A stretch of DNA of 48,512 bases from the IMG/VR virus record IMGVR_UViG_3300042197_004825, positions 1-48,512 of that record. One strand, 5' to 3'. The position numbers were made by a program, and so were the translations under genes. Below the pieces are notes generated by a model that searched no databases, was not told the DNA's origin, and worked only from the letters and a program-made list of their open reading frames with translations. Shown here one piece after another: positions 30,711 to 38,547 of the stretch; the stretch's first letter is position 1, and every line of letters begins with the position of its first letter. Source of the DNA: a virus.

Positions 30711-30850
30711 CACAGGCATTCCATACTGCAATTGTTATTACAACAACATATTTTTTTAGTAGAGTTGCATTTGCAACCATTGCATTTTTTTGTTTGGCAA
30801 CCAGAGATCCAAATTAAAGCAAAAATTAAAAATAATTTGATAAAAATCAT
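30683..30850 (-). CDS. Cysteine-rich small lipoprotein, 55 aa (metallothionein-like)
   Basis: On the minus strand a 55-codon frame starts at 30850 behind TTAGAGG at 8-nt spacing. The first 18 residues MIFIKLFLIFALIWISGC form a signal peptide ending in a lipobox, so the Cys at 18 would be lipidated. The remaining sequence contains twelve Cys in total counting that one, in clusters such as KCNGCKCNS, KICCCNNNC and MECLCQGCVC. Such density suggests metal binding or a disulfide-packed fold at the envelope. The 3' end overlaps the end of hldE on the other strand by 28 nt. The gene is unusual and easily missed because of its size. Coding status is inferred from the signal peptide, lipobox and ribosome-binding site. 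Confidence 0.7.
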   Translation of the reverse strand: MIFIKLFLIFALIWISGCQTKKCNGCKCNSTKKICCCNNNCSMECLCQGCVCSKK

Positions 30851-30857
30851 TTTTTGA

Positions 30858-30877
30858 ACCTCTAAATATTTAGAGGT
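30858..30877. promoter_or_regulatory. Perfect palindrome carrying the ribosome-binding sites of two divergent genes
   Basis: ACCTCTAAATATTTAGAGGT is a perfect 20-bp palindrome. Read on the plus strand, its AGAGG is the Shine-Dalgarno site of the patatin gene (ATG at 30882). Read on the minus strand, AGAGG serves the cysteine-rich lipoprotein (ATG at 30850). In either transcript it could fold so that the ribosome-binding site is masked, and as DNA it could be an operator for a dimeric repressor. Confidence 0.6.
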
Positions 30878-30881
30878 ATTT

Positions 30882-31706
30882 ATGACTAATAAAATTGGTT
30901 TTTGCTTTACTGGAGAGGGTGCTAGAGGATCAATACAATCCGGAATCGCTTTGGGACTTCATAAACAAGGAATAAACGCCGATTTTACTATCGGAATATC
31001 GTCCGGATCTATATGTGCTGCTTCTTATGCTTATCTAGGACCACAAGGGGTTGCCGACATGTGGTCAAACATAAAAAACATTTTTGATGTTTTTGGCTTT
31101 AATTATAATTTTTTTTGGAAGTCCGGTTTGTTTAATCAAAGGCCCATGGAGAAAATTGTAAGAAAAGCTGTTCAAAATCAACCTATATGTGAAAGTGTTG
31201 TTGTAAGAATGAAAATTGAAAATGGTTATATGGACTATGTTTCAAACGCATCGGTTAATAAAGATGATTTTATCGAGGCTGTTTTGGGGAGTGTGGCCAT
31301 CACTGCTCTTGTTGAAGATAGAGATGGTTGGGTGGACGCAGGAAGCAGGCAATTGGCCCCTCTAGAACAATGTATAGCAGCGGGCTGCAATAAAATTTAT
31401 GTTATTATGGGTAGAAGATTTGATATTGATGAGTGGGAAAAACCAAAAGGTTTTTTATCGGCTACAAAAATGGCCTATCGTGCTTTGGATATAAGTCTTA
31501 ATGAAATAATGATGAGAGATATAAATTTTTGTCTAAAAAATGAAGATAGTCCCGGTTATCAAGGCGTTGAAATACATTTAGTTCAACCAAAAGAAACACT
31601 ATTTGAGTCGGTTAGTTTTAATCGTTGCAAGGAAGGCGTAAAATATGGTGAATTTAATTTCGAAACTACGGATAGAAAAGCATTAATGAAATATTTCTCT
31701 TTATAA
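30882..31706 (+). CDS. Patatin-like phospholipase
   Basis: The protein shows the oxyanion-hole loop TGEGARG (10-16), the GxSxG nucleophile elbow GISSG (38-42, Ser40), and a later DGWVDAG that supplies the catalytic Asp of the Ser-Asp dyad. These define patatin-type lipid acyl hydrolases. No signal peptide is seen, so the enzyme acts from the cytoplasm or is injected. It could attack host membrane lipids during lysis or serve in defence or competition. The 274-aa length is typical. The ribosome-binding site lies in a palindrome shared with the divergent lipoprotein gene. Confidence 0.82.
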   Translation: MTNKIGFCFTGEGARGSIQSGIALGLHKQGINADFTIGISSGSICAASYAYLGPQGVADMWSNIKNIFDVFGFNYNFFWKSGLFNQRPMEKIVRKAVQNQPICESVVVRMKIENGYMDYVSNASVNKDDFIEAVLGSVAITALVEDRDGWVDAGSRQLAPLEQCIAAGCNKIYVIMGRRFDIDEWEKPKGFLSATKMAYRALDISLNEIMMRDINFCLKNEDSPGYQGVEIHLVQPKETLFESVSFNRCKEGVKYGEFNFETTDRKALMKYFSL

Positions 31707-31716
31707 TATATATTTT

Positions 31717-32031
31717 ATGAGTTTATCATTTAAAAATTGGTTGAAAGCAGAATCGCAGGCTATAGGGTCTACGGGCAAAAGTGATTTGCCAACGGGTGTT
31801 GCCAAGGCCGCTGGCAAGGTTGCTCAAAGTTTTTTAGCCCAAGACACAAACGCAGCCGACATTTCAAAAATTGTTGGCAAAACTAACAACACATCTAATT
31901 TAATCAAACTAGGAGCACAAGCTGTTGAAACTGCTCCAAACTCTGACGCCAAGGGAACAAATGCTTTGCAGGTGGCCAGTGCCATTCAAAAAACTGCCGC
32001 ACAAACAAAACTTAAAATGAATAAAAAATGA
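31717..32031 (+). CDS. Ala-rich protein with capsid-targeting-like N-terminus, 104 aa
   Basis: The protein begins MSLSFKNWLKAESQAIGSTG, similar in pattern to the other tagged proteins in the window. The rest is rich in Ala, Thr, Asn and Lys, low in aromatics and likely disordered, as internal head proteins often are. The family is not recognised. It ends in an ATGA overlap with the next gene. No Shine-Dalgarno sequence is evident. Confidence 0.55.
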   Translation: MSLSFKNWLKAESQAIGSTGKSDLPTGVAKAAGKVAQSFLAQDTNAADISKIVGKTNNTSNLIKLGAQAVETAPNSDAKGTNALQVASAIQKTAAQTKLKMNKK

Positions 32032-32564
32032 AATTTAAAGATTATTGTGTGGATTGTGATTTTTTAAATCCTAAATTTTTTGAACAAAACTTTTTTACCT
32101 TTAAGGATTTTAAAAAAAATTTAAATAGTTCAATAAATTTGAAAGGGCCAAGCTCTGTCAGAAGATCTTTGGCTGCTGGAAAAGTTAGAAGTCCTTCAAG
32201 GCCGGTTGTGTTTTCTTCTTTAAATAAGCCCCCCGTTATCCCCTCTGTTTTGGAAAATAAAGGTATCAATTCGTGTTTGCAAAAAAATGTTGATTTTGTT
32301 GTAAACAAAATCAAGGATCATCACGAAAGACTTTCAAAAAAATACAATTCCACTTTAGCAACAATGATCATATCTGCTGCCTTAATTGGTTCTTTATTTC
32401 CTATTCCTGGTGCTACACTTTTTTCTTGTCTTCCTTTTTTAGGTTTGGCAGAAGCGATGAACTTTCTGAAAAAAAATCCTAAAATGCTTAAAAAAATAGA
32501 TTTGTTCTACTCCGCTGATAAGCAAGATGTTGAAAAAGACGCAATTCAAATTGATGTCTTGTAA
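32028..32564 (+). CDS. Hypothetical protein with a hydrophobic segment, 178 aa
   Basis: It starts MKFKDYCVDCDFLNPKFFEQ, with the FKDF repeat a little later (TFKDFKKNL), so it may belong to the tagged group. Residues about 110-145 (TLATMIISAALIGSLFPIPG and following) form one or two membrane helices. It is coupled to the upstream gene by ATGA. Just before its end lies the -35 box of the prkA promoter. Function is unknown, and a membrane-inserting injected protein is possible. Confidence 0.55.
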   Translation: MKFKDYCVDCDFLNPKFFEQNFFTFKDFKKNLNSSINLKGPSSVRRSLAAGKVRSPSRPVVFSSLNKPPVIPSVLENKGINSCLQKNVDFVVNKIKDHHERLSKKYNSTLATMIISAALIGSLFPIPGATLFSCLPFLGLAEAMNFLKKNPKMLKKIDLFYSADKQDVEKDAIQIDVL

Positions 32565-32587
32565 TTAATTTAAAAACACGTTATAAT
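32559..32587 (+). promoter_or_regulatory. Strong sigma70-like promoter of the prkA-yeaH-GT9-spoVR operon
   Basis: TTGTAA (32559-32564) and a perfect TATAAT (32582-32587) are separated by the optimal 17 bp. The prkA ATG at 32625 follows with AAGGAG. It is one of the best promoters in the window and sits directly in front of the stress-type operon. Confidence 0.75.
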
Positions 32588-32624
32588 TAATTGAACACAC
32601 TTGATTAAAAGCAAGGAGCACTAA

Positions 32625-34712
32625 ATGTCTGACAAATCATCGGCCCTTAAAAAATACTCTGATCTTTATGATCGTAAAGAATTTTTGTCTTTAAATGAAG
32701 AAATGTCTTTTGGTGAATATTTAGATCTATGTCGAGAAAAGCCAAAACTAGCCAGAAATGCTTTTCAATATGTTTACGACATGATAGTTGAAAAAGGCAC
32801 CAGCACATTTGAGAGATATAGAAAAACTTATACCAAGTATCATTTTTTTGACGACAATGAGATACCAGTTTTTGGCTTAGAAGAAACGTTGTCAAGTTTT
32901 GTTGATTTTATTCATGGAGCCGCTGGTGGCTACGGCACCGAACGCCGTGTTTTGTTATTGCACGGGCCAGTTGGTTCTTCAAAATCAACAATTTGCCGCA
33001 GGCTTAAACGTGGATTGGAACAATATTCAAAAACGCAGGAAGGTGTTTGGTATACCTTTAAATGGGTAGATCTGCCTGTTGTTGCGGACGATAAAGGACC
33101 GGCTGTTTTTGTAAACAAAGAAGACGTTTGTCCAATGAATGAAAACCCAATTAAACTCATGCCCGGATCGATGAGAAAAGAATTTTTGAAAGATTTAAAT
33201 GAAAAATTAAAAGATTCCTCATCGGAAGCCGAGCGAGAAACCCTTTATGTGCTTGATAGTGAGGGTGACTTAAATCCTAGATGTAAACTTTTTATGTCGA
33301 TGCTTTTAAAGAGATACGATGGTGATTGGACGGCAGTTGTTGAAAACCATGTTAGAGTAATTCGTCGCACCCACTCTGAGACCGATAGGGTTGGAATTGG
33401 AACTTTTCAACCTAAAGATGAAAAAAACCAAGACTCAACAGAGTTAACTGGCGATATGAATTTTAGCAAGATAGGTCAATTCGGCTCAGACTCTGATCCT
33501 CGTGCTTTTAATTTTGATGGCGAATTTGAAATTGCCAATCGTGGCGTTTGTGAATTTATTGAAATGCTCAAACTTGATAATGCTTTTCTTTATGATCTTT
33601 TGGGAGCAACTCAAGAGCATTCTATTAAACCAAAGAAATTTTCTCAGGTTAACATAGATGAAGTTATCGTTGCTCACACCAACAACCCAGAATTTGAAAA
33701 ATTAAAAAATAATCAATTCATGGAAGCACTAAGAGATAGAACTGTTAAGGTGGATGTTCCTTATCTCTTACGTTGGAGCGACGAGATTAAAGTTTACGAA
33801 CACACCTATGGTCCAGGTAAAGTTCGCCAACACATCATGCCTCACACTCTTGAGATAGCCGCTTTATTTGCTGTCTTAACTCGATTGGAAGATGACGGCA
33901 ATGGCAAACTTGATTTGCGAGATAAGGCTAAACTTTATGATGGAAAGCAACTCCCAGGCTGGACAGAGGACACCGTTAAGGAATTGCGTGATAAATTTCC
34001 AGATGAGGGTTTTCACGGTCTTTCGGCAAGATATGTTCAAGACAAGATTGCAAATCGTCTTGCTCGTCACAAAGATTACTTGAATGTTTTTCATGTTTTG
34101 AGTGAACTTAAAGATGGTCTAAGTCAATCTTCTTTGATCACTAAGGTAGAAGATATTAAGAGATACGAATTTTGTGCAGAATTGGCAATCAAAGAATTGG
34201 ATGAAATCTTGAAAAATGAAGTTCAACGTGCTTTAGTTTCAGATGAGAAGGCTATTGAGCGTATGTGTTCTAAGTATGTTGATAACGTAATAGCTTACGT
34301 TAACGATGAAAAAATGATTCACCCAATAACAGGATCTAAAATGGATCCCGATGAAAGACTGATGCGTTCTATTGAAGAAAAAGCAGGCATACCAGAGCAA
34401 GGTTGCGATGATTTTAGAAGAAGTTTGGCTGCTTTTATAGGTACACTTGCTACTCGTCAAAAACAATTCAAGTGGGACAGCAATCCTGAGTTAAAGCGTG
34501 CTTTAGAGTCTAAAGTTTTCGAAGATGTTAAGGACACTATTAAATTGTCTTCTTTAACAAAAGAAGCTTCTCAATTAGACCCAGATCTTCAAGAAAAAAT
34601 AGACGCTATTAAAACAAGATTGATAAAGCAGTACGGATACAATCAACAATCAGCAACCGATGTGCTCGAATACTGTAGTTCTATCTTCGCCCGAGGGGAT
34701 ATTCAAAGATAA
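32625..34712 (+). CDS. prkA: PrkA/YeaG-family AAA+ serine protein kinase
   Basis: The 695-aa protein has the PrkA N-terminal region (EEMSFGEYLDLCREKPKLAR), an AAA+ Walker A GPVGSSKS (114-121), and the family segments LDSEGDLNPRCKLFMSML, IDEVIVAHTNNPEFEKL and VPYLLRWSDEIKVYEHTYG. In bacteria PrkA works with YeaH and SpoVR in stationary-phase, nitrogen-stress or sporulation responses. It is reported as a Ser/Thr kinase or ATP-dependent protease regulator. Here it leads an operon with both partners. It is slightly longer than bacterial homologues. AAGGAG lies upstream of the ATG. Confidence 0.9.
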   Translation: MSDKSSALKKYSDLYDRKEFLSLNEEMSFGEYLDLCREKPKLARNAFQYVYDMIVEKGTSTFERYRKTYTKYHFFDDNEIPVFGLEETLSSFVDFIHGAAGGYGTERRVLLLHGPVGSSKSTICRRLKRGLEQYSKTQEGVWYTFKWVDLPVVADDKGPAVFVNKEDVCPMNENPIKLMPGSMRKEFLKDLNEKLKDSSSEAERETLYVLDSEGDLNPRCKLFMSMLLKRYDGDWTAVVENHVRVIRRTHSETDRVGIGTFQPKDEKNQDSTELTGDMNFSKIGQFGSDSDPRAFNFDGEFEIANRGVCEFIEMLKLDNAFLYDLLGATQEHSIKPKKFSQVNIDEVIVAHTNNPEFEKLKNNQFMEALRDRTVKVDVPYLLRWSDEIKVYEHTYGPGKVRQHIMPHTLEIAALFAVLTRLEDDGNGKLDLRDKAKLYDGKQLPGWTEDTVKELRDKFPDEGFHGLSARYVQDKIANRLARHKDYLNVFHVLSELKDGLSQSSLITKVEDIKRYEFCAELAIKELDEILKNEVQRALVSDEKAIERMCSKYVDNVIAYVNDEKMIHPITGSKMDPDERLMRSIEEKAGIPEQGCDDFRRSLAAFIGTLATRQKQFKWDSNPELKRALESKVFEDVKDTIKLSSLTKEASQLDPDLQEKIDAIKTRLIKQYGYNQQSATDVLEYCSSIFARGDIQR

Positions 34713-34741
34713 TCAATAATTATTTAACATTATAAACATTA

Positions 34742-35938
34742 TTGAGAGCGAGGTGTGCTATCCCTAAAAGAATTCAAGAAGATCATAAAAGATTCAGGGA
34801 CGTAGTTTCCGGAAGAACAAGAAGGGAACTTAAACGTTTCATTAAATCAGGTGCGATAGTTCGGCAAAGGCCGAAAGGTGGCAAGGTTACTATTTCCATT
34901 CCACAAATTGACATTCCACACTTTGTTCATGGTGACTCAGGTGAAGGGATTGGTCGGGGTCCGGGGAAAGAAGGTGATACTATTGGCCGTGACCCACAGC
35001 CCGGTAATGGCAATCAAGCTGGAGATCAAGAAGGCGAGGGCATCCATATTCAAATCGACATGGAAGATGTTCTTGCTTTTATGGAAGAAGAGTTAAAACT
35101 TCCATTTATGAAACCTAAGCCGAACGAAACATTTGAAGAAGTTAAGATCAAGTATAATGATATTTCAAAAGTTGGTCTTAACTCATTGCGGCACACACGC
35201 CGCACAATGAAAGAAGCATTGAAGCGTCTGGCGATGGGAGGCAAGTTGGACCAAGTCCAACTTGTCCCCGGAGCCAGCGTTCCAATGAAGGTTATAACCC
35301 CAATTAAACAGGATTTTAGATATAGGCAATATCGTGAAATAAAAATACCAGCATCCAATGCTGTTATATTTTTTGCTAGAGATTGTTCTGGGTCAATGGA
35401 TGATTATAAGTGTGATATAGTTTCAGATATGGCTTGGTGGATAGACCGTTGGATAAAAAGATTTTATAAAAGAGTAGATCATTGTTATTATGTTCACGAC
35501 ACACGTGCTCAAGAAGTTAATGAGCAAGAATTCTATACTTATAGATACGGGGGAGGAACGCAATGTTCCTCAGCATTTGAATCAATATCCCATCAATTTG
35601 AAAATAGATATCCTCCTCAAAAATTTAACATTTATGTTTTTTATTTCACAGATGGAGATAATTGGGATAATGATAATGAAAGAGTAGTAAAAATAATTCA
35701 AGAAAAATTTCCTCAAGGAGTTGTAAACTTCGTAGGAATAACTCAAATTTGTTCATACTTAAATGAAAAAAGTGTAAAAGAATTTATTGATCGAAAAATA
35801 AATTCAAATGAACTTGACGCAGAACACATCAGAACTGCCGAAGTTGGATCAAATCTAAGAAATGGCAAAATGAGTGAAGATGATCGAAACAGCCAGATTC
35901 TAGATGCCATTAAAAAACTTTTATCTGTAGAAGCATGA
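34742..35938 (+). CDS. yeaH: YeaH/YhbH-family (DUF444) VWA-domain protein
   Basis: The N-terminal part has FIKSGAIVRQRPKGGKVTIS and a Gly-rich linker at 64-100. The second half has a VWA MIDAS motif DCSGS (214-218) preceded by AVIFFAR, and a later FYFTDGDNWDNDNE. These are the features of DUF444. The 398-aa length matches. The start is uncertain. The TTG at 34742 has no ribosome-binding site, while a strong GAGGTG at 34750-34755 lies just inside the frame and no ATG or GTG in frame follows at the right distance. A mutated start or an atypical codon (ATC or ATT) is possible. It overlaps the next gene by ATGA. Confidence 0.88.
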   Translation: MRARCAIPKRIQEDHKRFRDVVSGRTRRELKRFIKSGAIVRQRPKGGKVTISIPQIDIPHFVHGDSGEGIGRGPGKEGDTIGRDPQPGNGNQAGDQEGEGIHIQIDMEDVLAFMEEELKLPFMKPKPNETFEEVKIKYNDISKVGLNSLRHTRRTMKEALKRLAMGGKLDQVQLVPGASVPMKVITPIKQDFRYRQYREIKIPASNAVIFFARDCSGSMDDYKCDIVSDMAWWIDRWIKRFYKRVDHCYYVHDTRAQEVNEQEFYTYRYGGGTQCSSAFESISHQFENRYPPQKFNIYVFYFTDGDNWDNDNERVVKIIQEKFPQGVVNFVGITQICSYLNEKSVKEFIDRKINSNELDAEHIRTAEVGSNLRNGKMSEDDRNSQILDAIKKLLSVEA

Positions 35939-36945
35939 GTGATCAAAAGTTTAAAGAATTTGTTGACCAAGGTGTTGCGGCAGCAAATAATTATTTTCAT
36001 ACTGGCAGATACGCCAATGCTTTGGAGATACTATCAGCCGTTAAACAGGTTGATTCGAACAATGATATTGTTGAATTACTTATTCAAAAAATTTGTTGTG
36101 AACAATTCAATATCAAATCCCCAGATTTAAATTATTATTTTGGAGAACACTGGCTTGGTCAATCGCTAGAAAACAAAAGTATAGAAATTTTTTGTGACCA
36201 AGGAATGGGAGACACAATAAATTTACTTCGTTATGTAAAACAATTAAAGAAAGAATATCCTAATTGTAAAATTGTTTTAAATTATTATGCTTTTTTTAAT
36301 CAATTTGAAAGGTTGATGCAAAATCAACCTTACATTGATTTATTTACTCCTTTTCATACTAAGTGTGATTATCATACAAACATAATGAGTTTACCTTGTA
36401 TTCTTAATGGAATACAACTTGATATTTATTACCCTGTTCATTTTGATAAAATATTAAATCTACCTCCGCCACCTCAAATTTGCTTTGAAGAATTTGAATC
36501 TTTAAATCTAAGTGATAAAAATAAAATAGGTTTGGTTTGGCAAACAAATATAGATAATCCATTATCTAAACAAAAATCAATAAATGTTGATCTTTTTGAT
36601 ATTTTTAAAGATTTAGATTTTGAATTTTATTGTTTACAACCGCAGGCTGAGATTCCCAATTGGATCAATTGTTTGCCAATTGAAGACCTACACGACACAG
36701 CCAGATTCATAATGCAATGCGATTTTGTTATTTCTGTAGACACGGTTGTGCTGCATCTTGCTGGGGTTTTGGGTAAAAAAACTTTTGGATTAATTCCTCT
36801 AGATCATGATCCTAGATGGGGTAAAGATTCGGATAATATCTGGTACCCATCGGTAGAGTTGTTTAGACAAAACAATGATTATGATTGGTGTATTGCCTTA
36901 AATCAAATAAAAGATAAAATAAAAATTTTAAAGGACAAAAAATGA
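35935..36945 (+). CDS. TPR plus glycosyltransferase family 9 (heptosyltransferase-like)
   Basis: The first 60 residues form a TPR-like pair of helices (ANNYFHTGRYANALEILSAV). The rest is a GT-B enzyme with FCDQGMGDTINLLRYVKQLK, then KIGLVWQTN and the nucleotide-sugar site FVISVDTVVLHLAGVLGKKT, ending with IWYPSVELFRQ. This arrangement occurs in bacterial TPR-GT9 proteins related to LPS heptosyltransferases. With HldE encoded 5 kb upstream, the donor could be ADP-heptose, which is inference. It overlaps yeaH and spoVR by 4 nt each, so it is embedded in the stress operon rather than inserted at random. Confidence 0.8.
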   Translation: MSDQKFKEFVDQGVAAANNYFHTGRYANALEILSAVKQVDSNNDIVELLIQKICCEQFNIKSPDLNYYFGEHWLGQSLENKSIEIFCDQGMGDTINLLRYVKQLKKEYPNCKIVLNYYAFFNQFERLMQNQPYIDLFTPFHTKCDYHTNIMSLPCILNGIQLDIYYPVHFDKILNLPPPPQICFEEFESLNLSDKNKIGLVWQTNIDNPLSKQKSINVDLFDIFKDLDFEFYCLQPQAEIPNWINCLPIEDLHDTARFIMQCDFVISVDTVVLHLAGVLGKKTFGLIPLDHDPRWGKDSDNIWYPSVELFRQNNDYDWCIALNQIKDKIKILKDKK

Positions 36946-38546
36946 ATAAATCTAAAATGATGAGCGGATCTCCTATTCTGACTGGGGACAACAACATTCC
37001 GGGTCTGAAGATTCACAAAGAAGTTTTAGAAGTCCTTCCTCAAATAGAAGAAGCTTGTCATAAGATGGGCTTAGATTATTTTCCCATTATTGTTGAGTTT
37101 GTTCGTTACGATGAAATGGCCGAGTTGGCTAGTTATGGAGGGTTCCCTGTTCGCTATCCTCATTGGCGATTCGGTATGGAATACGAAGAGATGGCTCGTG
37201 GTTACGAACACGGTCAATACCGCATATCAGAAATGGTAATCAATGCTTCCCCCTGTTACATATATTGCATGGATTCAAATACTTTAGTTGATAATGTTGA
37301 TGTTATAGCACACGCTATTGGACATAATGATTTTTTTAAGAATAATATATTTTTTGAGCCAACAGATGAAAACATGATGAACAAGTTGGCAAATCATGGC
37401 ACAAGAATCAGGAAATACATGGCCCGTTGGGGGCATGAAGTTGTCACAGAGTTTATAGACCACTGTTTAAGGTTGGATACTTTAATCGATCCTCACAGGG
37501 CTTGGCGAAAAAAGAAGATCAAAGAATCGGTTGTTCGTGATGAAAGAAAATATCAACATCCTAAGCGTTTAAAATCGCAAAACAACTATATGGATGAGTG
37601 GGTTAACAGCAAGGACTATATTGATCAGCAAAATGAAGATATCAAAAAACAAGAAACCGCTCATTTTCTTGATATCTTCGAGGGATCTTGTAAGGATATT
37701 CTTGGTTACTTAAAAGACAACGCTCCTTTAAAGCCCTGGCAGCAAGATATTATCTCTATGCTTTATGATGAAGCTATGTACTTTAGTCCGCAACGTGCGA
37801 CTAAAATGATTAACGAAGGGTGGGCTAGTTTTGTAGATTATCATATTCTTTGCAGGATGGGATTGGCATCGCTAGGCCAACCTAGTGAAGATGCTGGCAT
37901 TTGGCATTACGCAGAACACAAAATGAGAGTTTTAGGAGGAAAGTATAGCCAAAATCCTTATAAACTTGGTTTTGAATTGTTTTTAGATATAGAAGATCGT
38001 TGGAACAAAGGAAAGTTTGGTGATGATTGGGAAAATTGTGATAATATACACGAAAAAGAAAATTGGGATAAAAAATTAGGCTTAGGTATGGAGAAAATTT
38101 TTGAAGTAAGAAAAAACTATAATGATTTTTTAATGATCCAGGAATTTTTCACACCAGAGTTTTGTGAAAAGAAACAGTTTTTTGAGTGGAAACACTTTCC
38201 TAATGGCGAATATAAAATTGTAAATCGTGATTTTAAAAGTATTAAAAAGAAATTACTGCAAAAATACTTAAATGCAGGTCTTCCTGACATACGTCTACTA
38301 GACCCGAATCATTTGGGCAAAGGTTGGTTTTACATGGAGCACCAATCAGACGGCAGAACGCTTTATGATAGTTACGCTCGTGAGACCATCACATCCATAC
38401 AGAAAATTTGGAAAAATGTTGTAGTTTTGTCTACCAAAAATAAAGATGGAATTGAGTGTGTTTATGTTTGTGACGGGTCTCAGCAAGACAAAAATGTTCA
38501 TTACATGACTAGAGAAGAATATGAAAAAGAATTTCTAAATAATTAG
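36942..38546 (+). CDS. spoVR: SpoVR/YcgB-family protein
   Basis: The protein contains the SpoVR pattern: MAELASYGGFPVRYPHWRFG, EEMARGYEHGQYRISEMVIN, the His-rich VDVIAHAIGHNDFFKNN, and later TKMINEGWASFVDYHILCRM and NPYKLGFELFLDIEDRW. The length of 534 aa is typical. SpoVR proteins act in spore cortex formation or, in Gram-negatives, in stress with PrkA and YeaH. The molecular role is unknown. It is the third partner of this operon in the phage. ATGA overlap with GT9 shows tight coupling. The metallophosphatase gene starts one base after its stop. Confidence 0.92.
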   Translation: MNKSKMMSGSPILTGDNNIPGLKIHKEVLEVLPQIEEACHKMGLDYFPIIVEFVRYDEMAELASYGGFPVRYPHWRFGMEYEEMARGYEHGQYRISEMVINASPCYIYCMDSNTLVDNVDVIAHAIGHNDFFKNNIFFEPTDENMMNKLANHGTRIRKYMARWGHEVVTEFIDHCLRLDTLIDPHRAWRKKKIKESVVRDERKYQHPKRLKSQNNYMDEWVNSKDYIDQQNEDIKKQETAHFLDIFEGSCKDILGYLKDNAPLKPWQQDIISMLYDEAMYFSPQRATKMINEGWASFVDYHILCRMGLASLGQPSEDAGIWHYAEHKMRVLGGKYSQNPYKLGFELFLDIEDRWNKGKFGDDWENCDNIHEKENWDKKLGLGMEKIFEVRKNYNDFLMIQEFFTPEFCEKKQFFEWKHFPNGEYKIVNRDFKSIKKKLLQKYLNAGLPDIRLLDPNHLGKGWFYMEHQSDGRTLYDSYARETITSIQKIWKNVVVLSTKNKDGIECVYVCDGSQQDKNVHYMTREEYEKEFLNN

Positions 38547-38547
38547 T

